Source of the DNA: Acetofilamentum sp.
GTDB taxonomy: Bacteria; Bacteroidota; Bacteroidia; Bacteroidales; JAFGUD01
Assembly (NCBI GenBank): GCA_020722645.1
Contig: DYKL01000035.1
Coordinates: forward strand, 1-16,584
Length of the DNA stretch: 16,584 bases
Direction of reading: 5' to 3'
Position numbers and translations under genes: made by a program. Positions 16,045 through 16,584 of this stretch are shown one piece after another. Each line of letters begins with the position of its first letter. Positions within the stretch are counted from its first letter, which is position 1. The notes under the pieces were generated by a model. That model was not told the DNA's origin, did not search any database, and saw nothing but the letters and a program-made list of their open reading frames with translations.

Positions 16045-16464
16045 ATGCTACTTTATAATTCAAAAATTTTACTGGTAAACTACCTTGAAATACAATATCT
16101 GACACATATTACATTTCAGGAAGATTTAAAAATAATGACTTTAAATGAAATTAAAGCCGAGTTATTTCTTATGTTCCATAAAATGACCAAAAAAAAAGGC
16201 AGACATTTGCTTTTTGATGCTCGCAGAGTTGAACATTTGGTTGATACTGAATTTATTGAATGGTTTGACAATACAATTTTGCCTTTAATAATTTCTGAAA
16301 AAGCCGATAAAATAGTGTGGTTATACAGACCGGAAATTAAAATTCCTGATTTAAAAGAAAATGTTAAAGAGAAAATTACTCAAAAATTTTTCAATGATTC
16401 AGAACTTGCTATGAAATGGCTTTTGGATAATGCCGAAAGAAAAAAATTTAAGTTTGAGAATTAG
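16045..16464 (+). CDS. STAS/SpoIIAA-like small protein (paralogue B)
   Basis: Predicted cytosolic 139-aa protein, paralogous to the one encoded at 5411-5821. Visible parts are N-terminal strands (MLLYNSKILLVNYLEIQYLT), a basic helix (about 36-50, ending MTKKKG), the strand-helix HLLFDARRVEHLV (about 53-65), FDNTILPLIIS (about 74-84), a strand KIVWLYRP and the closing KFFNDSELAMKWLLDN. The molecular role is unknown; STAS-type folds often act as partners in signalling. The start is taken as ATG at 16045, 4 bp after the hydE stop, in preference to an ATG at 15985 that would overlap hydE by 56 bp and add a segment with no counterpart in the paralogue. The tight spacing implies co-transcription with hydE. 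Its stop codon lies inside the first copy of a 14-bp direct repeat. Confidence 0.72.
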   Translation: MLLYNSKILLVNYLEIQYLTHITFQEDLKIMTLNEIKAELFLMFHKMTKKKGRHLLFDARRVEHLVDTEFIEWFDNTILPLIISEKADKIVWLYRPEIKIPDLKENVKEKITQKFFNDSELAMKWLLDNAERKKFKFEN

Positions 16465-16488
16465 TCAATGTGCCAATTAGTCAATGTG
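16459..16488. repeat. 14-bp direct repeat spanning a stop codon
   Basis: AATTAGTCAATGTG occurs at 16459-16472 and again at 16475-16488, separated by two bases, with a further GATAATGTGATAATTAG-like echo to about 16503. The TAG of the upstream gene (16462-16464) is inside the first copy. This looks like slippage-prone low-complexity DNA. Confidence 0.6.
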
Positions 16489-16534
16489 ATAATGTGATAA
16501 TTAGCAAATGAAACAATGAAACAATGCAACAAAA

Positions 16535-16584
16535 CGTCATTGCGAGGCACGAAGCAAAACGTCATTGCGAGGCACGAAGCAAAA
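16535..16584. repeat. Tandem 25-bp repeat running off the right edge
   Basis: Two perfect, adjacent copies (16535-16559 and 16560-16584) of a unit beginning CGTCATTGCGAGGCACGAAG and ending CAAAA. It is far more GC-rich than its surroundings and resembles the CGTCATTGCGAG-type short dispersed repeats seen between genes in many bacteria. The second copy ends exactly at the window end, so further copies may follow. There is no unique spacer between copies, so this is not a CRISPR array. Confidence 0.85.

Noticed and set aside
16535..16584. CRISPR array
   Set aside because: The copies are directly adjacent without unique spacers, and no cas gene is in the window.

Overview
The window looks like a chromosomal segment from an AT-rich, probably anaerobic member of the Bacteroidota (Bacteroidales or a relative). 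The basis is: a bamD-rpoZ-coaBC cluster with the divergent omega-type subunit of this phylum; a very long secreted protein ending in a type IX secretion (Por) sorting domain; start regions without clear Shine-Dalgarno sequences; -7 boxes of the form TAnnTTTG, one with a well-spaced TTTG; and an [FeFe]-hydrogenase maturase (HydE), which implies hydrogen metabolism without oxygen.

Layout. (1) 1-374: a short hairpin and a plus-strand coding remnant broken by three in-frame TAA codons. (2) 363-2828, minus: bamD, rpoZ and coaBC, an apparent housekeeping operon (outer-membrane assembly, RNA polymerase, coenzyme A synthesis). (3) 2952-4709, plus: a Na+/phosphate cotransporter with a PhoU-like tail, divergent from bamD with facing promoters. 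(4) 4710-6149: mostly small genes of unclear role. These are a 109-aa protein that resembles a bacteriohemerythrin stripped of its iron ligands and a convergent STAS/SpoIIAA-like protein, flanked by gene-free stretches with dispersed-repeat fragments and an inverted-repeat cluster. (5) 6150-7493, minus: purB. (6) 7608-11717, plus: a 1369-aa multidomain T9SS cargo protein (CARDB, CUB, partial propeller, carboxypeptidase-regulatory-like and cleaved-adhesin-type modules), closed by a strong terminator. (7) 11848-12312, plus: a 154-aa protein whose core resembles effector-associated constant component EACC1, with a lysine-rich tail. (8) 12317-14746, minus: a macro-domain hydrolase followed 3 bp later by a polytopic GT-C-like membrane protein. 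(9) 14946-16464, plus: hydE followed 4 bp later by a second STAS-like protein, a paralogue of the one in region 4. (10) 16459-16584: direct repeats, ending in two perfect 25-bp tandem units that run off the window.

Most genes are ordinary. The candidates for something less described are the stand-alone EACC1-like protein with a histone-H1-like tail, the ligand-less hemerythrin-like protein beside a STAS-like protein, and the recurrence of that STAS-like family directly behind hydE. None of these forms a convincing complete new system within the window. Family assignments were made by reading the translated sequences, with no database search.
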